Shown one piece after another: positions 7,971-14,835 of a stretch of 18,392 bases of DNA. Below the pieces are notes generated by a model, which was not told the DNA's origin, searched no databases, and saw only the letters and a program-made list of their open reading frames with translations. Position 1 is the stretch's first letter; every line of letters starts with the position of its first letter. The position numbers and the translations under genes are program-made. Source of the stretch: an uncultured Prevotella sp. (lineage in GTDB: Bacteria > Bacteroidota > Bacteroidia > Bacteroidales > Bacteroidaceae). The stretch spans positions 1 through 18,392 of the forward strand of contig URLI01000039.1 of NCBI GenBank assembly GCA_900548585.1. Direction: 5' to 3'.

Positions 7971-8152
7971 TAAACAGCGCATCGTGCCACGGGCGTGTGA
8001 TGACCATAATGGCACGGGCGAACAATATTAAAAAAACAACAGTATGGACGATTACCCGGCGGAAAGCAGCGAGAACTTATCTTAGGCAGAGGATTACCAC
8101 TTCCGCAGGGCTAATCCTTCGCCATGGAAAAAACCATTGAAGGATTAGGAAA
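7971..8152 (+). promoter_or_regulatory. Structured 5' leader of corA with alternative hairpins
   Basis: This stretch between pepD and corA carries several complementary segments. CGTGCCA (7983-7989) pairs with TGGCACG (8010-8016). GCGGAA (8059-8064) pairs with TTCCGC (8101-8106). AGGATTA (8090-8096) pairs with TAATCCT (8112-8118). CTAATCCTTC (8111-8120) pairs with GAAGGATTAG (8139-8148), with a nested ATGG/CCAT inner stem. The last two share the same bases and cannot form together. The second and third cross each other and could form a pseudoknot. The final 10-bp hairpin ends 4 nt before the corA ATG. I do not recognise a known riboswitch class. A regulatory role is inference from the base pairing and from the gene it precedes. 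Confidence 0.5.
8044..8085 (+). CDS. Candidate leader peptide uORF1 (MDDYPAESSENLS)
   Basis: A 13-codon ORF in the corA leader, with its ATG at 8044 after an A-rich stretch (aaaaaaacaacagt), the kind of context this group uses for initiation, and a TAG at 8083-8085. It encodes MDDYPAESSENLS, acidic with an early proline. Its codons overlap the left arm of the 8059-8064/8101-8106 pairing, so ribosome progress would decide which leader hairpins form. It may equally be a chance ORF: at this length only conservation or ribosome profiling can decide. Confidence 0.35.
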   Translation: MDDYPAESSENLS

Positions 8153-8156
8153 ATGA
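8124..8156 (+). CDS. Candidate leader peptide uORF2 (MEKTIEGLGK), overlapping corA start
   Basis: A 10-codon ORF whose ATG (8124) sits in the loop region of the hairpin directly before corA. Its TGA (8154-8156) overlaps the corA ATG (8153-8155) as ATGA. A ribosome translating it would melt the 10-bp hairpin and stop on the corA start codon, a classic arrangement for translational coupling. Evidence is positional only. Confidence 0.35.
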   Translation: MEKTIEGLGK

Positions 8157-9079
8157 TGAAATACTGGAACACTACGGGTTGTCTGAAGCAGTTGGCGGAG
8201 TGGCAACCAAACTGTTGGACACAGGTTACATGTCCGACGGACGATGACTTTCACGAATTGGAGGAGAGATTCGGAATACCCGACTATTTCCTGACGGACA
8301 TCAGCGACACCGACGAGCGCGCGCGATATGAGTATGACGATGGCTGGATGCTCATAATCCTGCGCATCCCGTATGTCAAGGAGGTGAGGTCCCGCACCCC
8401 GTTCACCACCATCCCACTCGGAATAATCCACAAGCGGGACGTGACGATAACGGTGTGCTACTTCGAGACGAACATGATGATTGACTTCATCGGCTTCCAC
8501 CAGAGGCGCGGCACTGGCTTCACCGACTATGTTGACATGATATTCAGGCTGTTCCTGTCGTCGGCAGTGTGGTACCTGAAACGCCTGAAGCAGATAAACA
8601 ACATAATCGAACGCGCCAAGCGCGACCTCGACAAGGACGTGGACAACGAGTCGCTGATGGGGCTTAGCAGGCTGCAGGACTCGCTCACATATTTCATCAC
8701 GTCGATACGGGGAAACGAGACACTCATACAGAAACTGAAGTTCAAACTGCAGGTGGACGAACTCGACGCCGACCTCATCGAGGACGTGAATATCGAGCTG
8801 AGCCAGGCACGCGAGACGACGAACATTTATTCTGACATACTCGAATCGACAATGGACACATACTCGAGCATCATCAACAACAACATGAACACCGTGATGC
8901 GTACGCTCACCGTGGTGACGATCGTCATGACGTTCCCGATGCTCGTGTCGTCGATTTTCGGCATGAACCTCATAAACGGCATGGAAAAAAGCCCGGTGGG
9001 GTTCGTAATCGCGCTCGTCATTTCCGCCATCGTGGCATTCGGCGCCTGGGCGGTTTTGAGGTGGCGGAAACTCATTTGA
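8153..9079 (+). CDS. corA: CorA-family magnesium/divalent metal channel
   Basis: A 308-aa inner-membrane channel of the CorA family, which takes up Mg2+ (some members Co2+/Ni2+ or Zn2+) as a homopentamer. The N-terminal alpha/beta cytoplasmic domain spans about 1-140. A long charged helix (about 140-250) leads into TM1 (about 251-270), which ends in the diagnostic GMN motif (F-G-M-N, 270-272). TM2 (about 282-303) is followed by a short basic tail (RWRKLI). The periplasmic loop after GMN reads LINGMEKS. Length is at the usual family size. There are tandem ATGs (8153 and 8156), and the first is used here. The leader holds alternative hairpins and two tiny ORFs. Mg2+ specificity is the family default and is not proven by sequence. 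Confidence 0.92.
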   Translation: MMKYWNTTGCLKQLAEWQPNCWTQVTCPTDDDFHELEERFGIPDYFLTDISDTDERARYEYDDGWMLIILRIPYVKEVRSRTPFTTIPLGIIHKRDVTITVCYFETNMMIDFIGFHQRRGTGFTDYVDMIFRLFLSSAVWYLKRLKQINNIIERAKRDLDKDVDNESLMGLSRLQDSLTYFITSIRGNETLIQKLKFKLQVDELDADLIEDVNIELSQARETTNIYSDILESTMDTYSSIINNNMNTVMRTLTVVTIVMTFPMLVSSIFGMNLINGMEKSPVGFVIALVISAIVAFGAWAVLRWRKLI

Positions 9080-9133
9080 CGGCGGAAAGTGAAAAAAAAG
9101 TAGTTTTTCTTAGGTTATTTGAAATAAAAGACG

Positions 9134-9141
9134 TAATTTCG
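9134..9141 (+). promoter_or_regulatory. Possible -7 element of the DUF349 gene
   Basis: TAATTTCG matches TAnnTTTG with one mismatch. The expected -33 position (about 9110-9114) has only TTAGG. It is the best candidate in the 134-nt gap between corA and the DUF349 gene; read-through from corA is the alternative. Confidence 0.3.
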
Positions 9142-9213
9142 CACGGCGAATTATACCAAATCCCTTACGATAAGGAAATGTAAAAACTCGAATCATCAAC
9201 TAAAGAAAGTTAC

Positions 9214-11073
9214 ATGATGGACTCTCAAGAGAACGCCTTGGAGCAGACAAGGAAAGAAGAAATGCCAGCCGGGAGCACGGCTGAAGTGGAGAACGAAGAG
9301 ACGGCGCGGGACACCGGCGTGGCTCAGGACGAGGAAACAAAGGAGCAGGAGCAGAAACCGAGGACCTATGAAACCAAGAAGGAGGTGGTGGAACGTCTCA
9401 GGGAAATCGCTCATGGGGAAGAAGTGCCGGCCAAGGAAGAGGTCGATGCGCTGAAATCCGCATTCTACAAACTGCACAAGTCTGAGCGCGAGGCAAGCCT
9501 CAAGGAATATCTCGATGCAGGCGGAGACCCCGATAAATACCAGATAGTGCCTGATGATTACGAGGAGGCCTTCAAGAGCGAGATGATGCTCGTGAAGGAG
9601 AAACGCTCGAACTTCTTCCTGCAGCAGGAGGAGGAGAAGCAGGACAACCTGAAGAAGAAACAGGAGATTATCGAAAAAATAAAGACCATGGCGACTTCGC
9701 CGGAGGAGGCCAACCGGTCGTACCAGCAGTTCAAGCAACTGCAGCAGGAGTGGAAGGAGATAAAGCAAGTGCCGGCGGAAAAGGCAAACGAACTGTGGCG
9801 CAACTACCAACTCTATGTGGAGCAGTTCTACGACCTGCTGAAACTTAACAGCGAGGCGCGCGAATACGACTTCAAGAAAAACCTCGAGAAAAAGACACAA
9901 CTGTGCGAGGCTGCGGAGAAACTCGCGGACGAGGAGGACGTGATAAGCGCATTCCACCAACTGCAGGACCTGCATCAGGAGTACCGCGAGACGGGACCGG
10001 TGGCAAAGGAACTGCGTGAGGAACTATGGGCTCGCTTCAAGGCGGCATCGACAGTGATAAACAAGAAACACCAGAAACACTATGAAGAACTGCGTGCCAA
10101 GGAGGAGGAGAACCTCAACCTCAAGACCGCACTGTGCGAAAAGGTGGAAGATATAGCGAAGAGGGAAAACAATGGAGCAGCCGACTGGGACAGGAACACC
10201 AAGGAGATAATAGAAATCCAGGGCGAATGGAAGACAATAGGCTTCGCTCCGCAGAAGATGAACGTGAAGATCTTCGAGCGTTTCCGCAAGGCATGTGATG
10301 ATTTCTTCGGGAGAAAATCAGAATATTTCAAGGAAATGAAACAGCACATGGCCGAGAACGCAGAGAAGAAACGCGCGCTCGTCGAGCAGGCACAGGCCAT
10401 GCAGGACAGCACCGACTGGAAAAAAACAGCCGACAAACTCATCGCGCTACAGAAGGAATGGAAGGCGATAGGCGTGGTGCCGAGGAAACTGGGAGACAAA
10501 CTCTGGGAGGATTTCATTTCGGCATGCAACAAATTCTTCGAGGCACGAAACGAGGCAACGTCAGGGACGAGGCGCGCCGAGAAGGAAAACCTCGGGAAGA
10601 AACGTGAGATAATAGACAAGCTGAAAGCCATGCTCGAGACACCGGAGGAGGATGCAAAGGACAAGGTGTATCAGCTGATTGATGAATACAACAGCATCGG
10701 GCATGTGCCTTTCAAGGAGAAGGACAAACTGTATGAAGAATACCGCGAGGTGCTGGACCGCGTGTTCAAGGAACTGAACATCAGCGCAAACCGCCGCCGC
10801 CTCGACAATTTCCGCAGCTCGGTGCGCAGCATGGCGGAACGCGGGGAGGGAACGCTCGACAGCGAACGGTCGAGGCTCATGAGGCGGTACGAGGGACTGA
10901 AGCAGGAAATACAGACCTACGAGAACAACCTCGGATTCCTCAACGCGGCGTCGAAGAAAGGCAGCACGCTCATCGACGAGATGAACCGCAAGGTGCAGAA
11001 ACTGAAGGATGAGTGCGAACTCGTGCGCCAGAAGATAAAGACCATCGACGCGGAAAACCGCGACAAGGAATGA
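9214..11073 (+). CDS. DUF349 repeat protein (five repeats, highly helical)
   Basis: A 619-aa soluble, strongly charged, helical protein with no signal peptide or membrane segment. Residues 1-55 are acidic and low-complexity. Five copies of a DUF349 core follow, each with a W/Y, an 'I/G..P' turn and a closing W/Y/F helix. They begin at about residues 177 (QQEWKEIKQVP), 254 (HQEYRETGPV), 336 (QGEWKTIGFAP), 413 (QKEWKAIGVVP) and 490 (DEYNSIGHVP). The spacing is 77-82 residues, so each repeat is roughly a three-helix unit. The C-terminus (about 545-619) is predicted coiled coil. Two ATGs start the frame (9214 and 9217). Proteins of this family are widespread in Bacteroidetes, and no biochemical role is firmly established. 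The gene appears monocistronic, between corA and the hairpin at 11118. Confidence 0.85.
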   Translation: MMDSQENALEQTRKEEMPAGSTAEVENEETARDTGVAQDEETKEQEQKPRTYETKKEVVERLREIAHGEEVPAKEEVDALKSAFYKLHKSEREASLKEYLDAGGDPDKYQIVPDDYEEAFKSEMMLVKEKRSNFFLQQEEEKQDNLKKKQEIIEKIKTMATSPEEANRSYQQFKQLQQEWKEIKQVPAEKANELWRNYQLYVEQFYDLLKLNSEAREYDFKKNLEKKTQLCEAAEKLADEEDVISAFHQLQDLHQEYRETGPVAKELREELWARFKAASTVINKKHQKHYEELRAKEEENLNLKTALCEKVEDIAKRENNGAADWDRNTKEIIEIQGEWKTIGFAPQKMNVKIFERFRKACDDFFGRKSEYFKEMKQHMAENAEKKRALVEQAQAMQDSTDWKKTADKLIALQKEWKAIGVVPRKLGDKLWEDFISACNKFFEARNEATSGTRRAEKENLGKKREIIDKLKAMLETPEEDAKDKVYQLIDEYNSIGHVPFKEKDKLYEEYREVLDRVFKELNISANRRRLDNFRSSVRSMAERGEGTLDSERSRLMRRYEGLKQEIQTYENNLGFLNAASKKGSTLIDEMNRKVQKLKDECELVRQKIKTIDAENRDKE

Positions 11074-11117
11074 ATCCATGGCGATTATTTGCCATATCAA
11101 ATTAGGTTTAAGAGTTT

Positions 11118-11160
11118 TATGATTTGGTGGACACACTGGCCGTGCGTCCACCAAATCATA
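11118..11160. repeat. Perfect 15-bp inverted repeat downstream of the DUF349 gene
   Basis: TATGATTTGGTGGAC (11118-11132) and its exact complement (11146-11160) flank a 13-nt loop. It begins 45 nt after the DUF349 stop. Neither side is followed by a T-run, so it is not a standard intrinsic terminator. It could protect the mRNA 3' end, terminate with another factor, or be a remnant of a small mobile repeat. Confidence 0.7.
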
Positions 11161-11201
11161 TAATAACATTCAAGGTTTTATATATTGTTAGTGTGACCAA
11201 C

Positions 11202-11240
11202 AAAAAAGGTGTCTTTCCACTATCGGGAAAGACACCTTTT
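11202..11240 (-). terminator. Strong intrinsic terminator of the tRNA-Gln unit
   Basis: Exact 15-bp arms, AAAAGGTGTCTTTCC at 11204-11218 and its complement at 11226-11240, enclose a 7-nt loop. On the minus strand the stem runs into TTTTTT (11207 down to 11202). The hairpin starts 2 nt after the tRNA 3' end. The opposite side has TTTT at the stem base, so it may also stop plus-strand transcripts. Confidence 0.9.
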
Positions 11241-11241
11241 G

Positions 11242-11312
11242 TTGGGGTACTCGGATTCGAACCAAGAATGACAGGACCAGAATCTGTAGTGTTACCATTA
11301 CACCATACCCCA
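11242..11312 (-). tRNA. tRNA-Gln (anticodon CTG)
   Basis: A 71-nt cloverleaf reads on the minus strand. The acceptor is TGGGGTA/TACCCCA with discriminator A. The D arm is GTG-TAATGGTAA-CAC with the conserved GG. The anticodon arm is ACAGA-TTCTGGT-CCTGT, the variable loop CATT, and the T arm CTTGG-TTCGAAT-CCGAG. The 7-nt anticodon loop places CTG at 34-36, which reads CAG (Gln). The acceptor sequence also matches bacterial tRNA-Gln. The closing pair of the anticodon stem (31-39) is an A-C mismatch. CCA is not encoded. Promoter and terminator flank it, so it is a single-gene unit. Confidence 0.93.
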
Positions 11313-11381
11313 ATAACCAAAGACAACCCAGTGGCGGCATTGCCGCATGCCCGCCCAAGGGCATCACCTGAATTTCGGATG

Positions 11382-11410
11382 CAAAGGTACGCATTTTTTT
11401 TTAATCGCAA
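11382..11410 (-). promoter_or_regulatory. Promoter of tRNA-Gln
   Basis: On the minus strand TACCTTTG (11389 down to 11382) is a perfect -7 box. TTG (11410 down to 11408) lies 18 nt upstream of it, across an A-rich spacer. The tRNA 5' end at 11312 lies about 63 nt after the expected start site, leaving a removable 5' leader. Confidence 0.55.
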
Positions 11411-11483
11411 GCGTTTTCACCTACTTTTTTCTAAAAAATATCAAAATAACACACGATATTAATGGTTTTACGATTATAAGATG

Positions 11484-11491
11484 TACCTTTG
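11484..11491 (+). promoter_or_regulatory. -7 element of the rsfS-ftsH-cdsA promoter
   Basis: TACCTTTG matches TAnnTTTG perfectly, 56 nt before the rsfS ATG. The -33 box is poor. It is divergent from the tRNA-Gln promoter about 100 bp away. The 235-nt gap between tRNA and rsfS holds nothing else I can identify. Confidence 0.5.
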
Positions 11492-11547
11492 CATAAGGTT
11501 TTGTGCAAAGACACAGCCCGTGGAAATAATAATATTCAGTAACGTAA

Positions 11548-11907
11548 ATGACAACAACAAAGCAACTTGTAGAAGTAATTACCAAGGGTATCCAGGAGAA
11601 GAAGGGTAAGGAAATCGTGGTGGTGGATATGCAGGGAATCGACGGGGCGATATGCAACTATTTCGTGATATGCTCCGGCAACTCGCCGACACAGGTGTCC
11701 GCGATAATGGATTCCGTGGAAGACACTGCGCTGGAGAAGGCAGGTGAAAAGCCTGTCCGCGTGATCGGGGAGCAGCAGTCGCAGTGGATAGCGATGGACT
11801 ATATAGACGTCATGGTGCATATATTCCTGCCCGAGGCACGCGACTTCTACAACATAGAGCGGCTATGGGAGGACGCCGGGGTGGAGAATATCCCCGACGC
11901 TGACTGA
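11548..11907 (+). CDS. rsfS: Ribosome silencing factor RsfS
   Basis: A 119-aa protein of the RsfS/YbeB/Iojap (DUF143) family. It binds ribosomal protein uL14 (L14) on the large subunit and blocks subunit joining when nutrients are scarce. Family marks in order are a short helix (LVEVITKGIQEKKG), the strand-helix core IVVVDMQGI and CNYFVICSGNSPTQVSAIMDSVE (about 25-58), and the typical C-terminal SQWIAMDYIDVMVHIFLPEARDFYNIERLW (about 78-107). Length is typical. It is the first gene of the rsfS-ftsH-cdsA cluster conserved in Bacteroidetes, 85 nt before ftsH with no obvious promoter between. Confidence 0.95.
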   Translation: MTTTKQLVEVITKGIQEKKGKEIVVVDMQGIDGAICNYFVICSGNSPTQVSAIMDSVEDTALEKAGEKPVRVIGEQQSQWIAMDYIDVMVHIFLPEARDFYNIERLWEDAGVENIPDAD

Positions 11908-11992
11908 CGCCGGGCGAACGGAATTTGGATTGAAGCGTAAAACAATATTGGTTTTTGAATTGAAAAGCAGGTAGGACTACCGGATATAAGAC

Positions 11993-13993
11993 ATGGAAGA
12001 GAACAAAAACAACCGACCGAAGATGCCGAGGTTCAACATGAGTTGGATTTACATACTCATATTGCTGGCTCTCGTAACGTTCTATCTCTCGGGGGGCGAC
12101 GCCATAGGGGGCGGCATGAGCAGGACCGCCACATACGATGAGTTCAAGATGTATGTCAACAGCGGATATGCACAGAAGGTGGAGGTGAACAACAGCGACA
12201 ACATCCTCAAGATGTATGTCGTGCCTGAGCACATCAGGCAGGTGTTCAGGTCTGGTGTCGACAAGGTGGGGAAAAATCCTTACCTCGAGGTGCAGTACGG
12301 CAGCACTGACAAGTTGGAGGAATTCATAGACTCTGCGAAGAAGAGCGGTAAATTCAAGGGACAGCTCGACTACAAGAACCGCAAGGACAACGGTTTTACG
12401 AACATACTGATAAACATCGCTTTCTTTGTGGTGCTGATTGTGATATGGATTATCATAATGAGGCGCATGAGTGGTGGCGGAGGCTCGTCGGGAGTGTTCT
12501 CGGTGGGCAAGAGCAAAGCCAAGATGTATGAAAAAGGAGGCGAGATAAACGTCACGTTCAAGGACGTGGCTGGGCAGGAGGGCGCCAAGCAGGAGGTGCA
12601 GGAAATAGTTGAGTTCCTTAAGAACCCAAGGAAATACACCGACCTCGGCGGCAAGATCCCCAAGGGGGCATTGCTCGTGGGGCCGCCGGGAACGGGTAAG
12701 ACGCTGCTTGCCAAGGCTGTTGCCGGCGAGGCCGGCGTGCCGTTCTTCTCGATGTCCGGGTCCGATTTCGTGGAGATGTTCGTCGGCGTCGGCGCCAGCA
12801 GGGTGCGCGACCTCTTCCGCCAGGCAAAGGAGAAAGCACCGTGTATAATATTCATCGACGAGATTGACGCAGTTGGAAGGGCGCGGTCGAAGAACCCCGC
12901 AATGGGCGGAAACGACGAGCGCGAGAACACACTGAACGCCCTGCTGACCGAGATGGACGGCTTCGGGACGAACAGCGGAGTGATTATCCTTGCCGCGACC
13001 AACCGCGTTGACATGCTCGACTCGGCGCTGCTGCGCGCCGGACGGTTCGACCGACAGATAAGCGTTGACCTGCCCGACCTCAACGAGCGGCGCGCCATAT
13101 TCATGGTTCACCTGCGGCCGATAAAGATAGACCGCAGCCTTGACATTGACCTCCTGGCGCGGCAGACACCGGGATTCTCAGGAGCCGACATAGCAAACGT
13201 GTGCAATGAGGCGGCACTCATTGCCGCGCGCCATGACAAGAAAGTGGTGGGGAGGCAGGATTTCCTCGATGCCGTTGACCGCATCATAGGCGGCCTGGAG
13301 AAGAAGACAAAGGTGCTGACCGAACAGGAGAAACGCTCCATCGCGATACACGAGGCCGGACACGCCACAGTGTCGTGGTTCTGCGAACACGCCAACCCGC
13401 TCGTGAAGGTGACCATCGTGCCTCGCGGACGTGCCCTCGGGGCAGCATGGTACATGCCGGAGGAACGCCAGATAACGACGAAGGAGCAGATGCTCGACGA
13501 GATATGCGCACTCTTGGGAGGGCGTGCGGCCGAGGATTTGTTCATCGGAGAGATATCAACCGGCGCAATGAACGACCTCGAGCGCGTGACAAAGACATCG
13601 TACTCAATGATCGCATACGCCGGAATGAGCGACAAACTGCCTAATATATGTTACTACAACAACCAGGAGTACAATTTCCAGAAGCCTTACTCGGACACCA
13701 CGGCGCAGGTCATAGACGACGAGGTGATGAAACTTATATCCGGGCAGTATGAGCGTGCGAAGCAACTCCTGACGGAACACAGGGAGGGACACAACAAGCT
13801 GGCACAACTGCTGATAGACCGCGAGGTGATTTTCGCCGAGGACGTAGAGAAAATATTCGGCAAGCGTCCGTGGGAGAGCAGGTCGTCAGAGATTTTGCAG
13901 GATGATGACAAGGCGGCGCCAACGGAAGTCAAGGAGCAGCCTGCGAAAGAAACAAACACGGAGAAGAATGGCTATGAAGAACCTGATTGTTAG
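11993..13993 (+). CDS. ftsH: ATP-dependent zinc metalloprotease FtsH
   Basis: A 666-aa membrane-anchored AAA+ protease that forms hexamers and degrades misfolded or short-lived membrane and cytosolic proteins. TM1 is at about 17-33. A periplasmic domain (about 34-135) is followed by TM2 at about 138-156 and a Gly/Ser-rich linker. The AAA module has Walker A GPPGTGKT (230-237), Walker B IIFIDE (285-290) and the arginine-finger region ALLRAGRFDRQ (345-355). The protease domain has the zinc motif HEAGH (453-457) and the third-ligand region GAMNDLE (about 524-530, Asp528). All key residues are intact. The C-terminal tail after about 630 is acidic and low-complexity, as in relatives. Its 3' end overlaps the cdsA start, which implies coupled translation. 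FtsH near a phospholipid-synthesis gene is a conserved Bacteroidetes arrangement. Confidence 0.97.
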   Translation: MEENKNNRPKMPRFNMSWIYILILLALVTFYLSGGDAIGGGMSRTATYDEFKMYVNSGYAQKVEVNNSDNILKMYVVPEHIRQVFRSGVDKVGKNPYLEVQYGSTDKLEEFIDSAKKSGKFKGQLDYKNRKDNGFTNILINIAFFVVLIVIWIIIMRRMSGGGGSSGVFSVGKSKAKMYEKGGEINVTFKDVAGQEGAKQEVQEIVEFLKNPRKYTDLGGKIPKGALLVGPPGTGKTLLAKAVAGEAGVPFFSMSGSDFVEMFVGVGASRVRDLFRQAKEKAPCIIFIDEIDAVGRARSKNPAMGGNDERENTLNALLTEMDGFGTNSGVIILAATNRVDMLDSALLRAGRFDRQISVDLPDLNERRAIFMVHLRPIKIDRSLDIDLLARQTPGFSGADIANVCNEAALIAARHDKKVVGRQDFLDAVDRIIGGLEKKTKVLTEQEKRSIAIHEAGHATVSWFCEHANPLVKVTIVPRGRALGAAWYMPEERQITTKEQMLDEICALLGGRAAEDLFIGEISTGAMNDLERVTKTSYSMIAYAGMSDKLPNICYYNNQEYNFQKPYSDTTAQVIDDEVMKLISGQYERAKQLLTEHREGHNKLAQLLIDREVIFAEDVEKIFGKRPWESRSSEILQDDDKAAPTEVKEQPAKETNTEKNGYEEPDC

Positions 13994-14828
13994 AACCATA
14001 ACGGGCATATTCTTTGTTGCGGCAATAGTGACATGCTTCCTCAGCGCTTTCACGATGGTTGTCCTTTTCGCTATTGTCACCGCACTGACATTGTGGGAGT
14101 TCACGGGTCTGGTCAACACGTATGCCGGCGTTACCGTCAACCGTTTCATCTGCACCGTTGGCGGTGTCTATCTTTTCCTGGCCATGGCCGGGTATGTCAG
14201 CGGTTTCGTCACGACGAGCGCGGTGTTCGTGCCATACCTTCTCACGATTGTTTACCTCTTCATAAGCGAGCTGTATCTGCGTTCCGGAAATCCTCTGAAC
14301 AACTGGGCATACACGATGCTGTCGCAGATGTACGTCGCGCTGCCCCTGTCAACGGTTAATGCCCTCGCCTTCATACAGGGCGGTGACGGAGTCGTGTCAT
14401 ACAGAATGATTGTGCCGCTTAGCGTCTTCATTTTCCTTTGGGTAAGCGACACCGGCGCATATTGCTGCGGGTCGCTGCTCGGACGCCACAAACTCTTCCC
14501 GCGTGTTTCGCCAGGGAAGACATGGGAGGGAAGCGTCGGCGGAGGTGTGTTCGTGCTGGTGGCGGCTGCCGTGACGTGGCTTCTCACCGGCGGCAACGAT
14601 GGGCAAAGCGTCCTCACGCTGCCGGCATGGCTCGGGCTGGGGCTCGTCGTCGTTGTCTTCGGCACATGGGGCGACCTCGTGGAGAGCCTTTTCAAACGCA
14701 CACTCGGCATAAAGGACAGTGGGAACATACTCCCCGGTCACGGTGGTATGCTCGACCGTTTCGACTCCTCGCTCATGGCATTGCCGGCATCACTCGTATA
14801 TCTCTATTCGGTGGTCATGGCAGGGTAG
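13974..14828 (+). CDS. cdsA: Phosphatidate cytidylyltransferase
   Basis: A 284-aa integral membrane enzyme that makes CDP-diacylglycerol from phosphatidic acid and CTP, the precursor of all bacterial phospholipids. I chose the ATG at 13974 (MKNLIVRTITG), the usual Bacteroidetes start. An ATG two codons upstream (13968) is also possible, and the longer frame from 13902 is only read-through inside ftsH. Six or more hydrophobic helices are visible. The CDS-family signature is complete at about residues 238-264: SLFKR, then KDSG, then PGHGGMLDRFD. The gene begins 20 nt inside the end of ftsH. Its stop is 7 nt from the stop of the facing minus-strand gene, with no clear terminator between. Confidence 0.95.
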   Translation: MKNLIVRTITGIFFVAAIVTCFLSAFTMVVLFAIVTALTLWEFTGLVNTYAGVTVNRFICTVGGVYLFLAMAGYVSGFVTTSAVFVPYLLTIVYLFISELYLRSGNPLNNWAYTMLSQMYVALPLSTVNALAFIQGGDGVVSYRMIVPLSVFIFLWVSDTGAYCCGSLLGRHKLFPRVSPGKTWEGSVGGGVFVLVAAAVTWLLTGGNDGQSVLTLPAWLGLGLVVVVFGTWGDLVESLFKRTLGIKDSGNILPGHGGMLDRFDSSLMALPASLVYLYSVVMAG

Positions 14829-14835
14829 GAGGCAC

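Noticed and set aside
7971..8152. A known Mg2+ riboswitch (M-box) or mgtA-type leader by sequence
   Set aside because: I see none of the conserved M-box sequence blocks; only a functional analogy to mgtL is proposed.
11242..11312. tRNA-Gln as an integration (att) site of a mobile element
   Set aside because: I found no duplicated tRNA 3' end and no integrase beside it; both flanks are ordinary chromosomal genes.
11810..13111. 433-codon open frame on the minus strand opposite rsfS and ftsH
   Set aside because: It is a His/Val-rich antisense frame produced by GC-rich codons of ftsH, and it runs across the rsfS-ftsH boundary.
13902..13973. Longer cdsA start at 13902 adding a very basic N-terminus
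   Set aside because: The added residues come from reading the ftsH tail in another frame; homologues start at MKNLIVRT.
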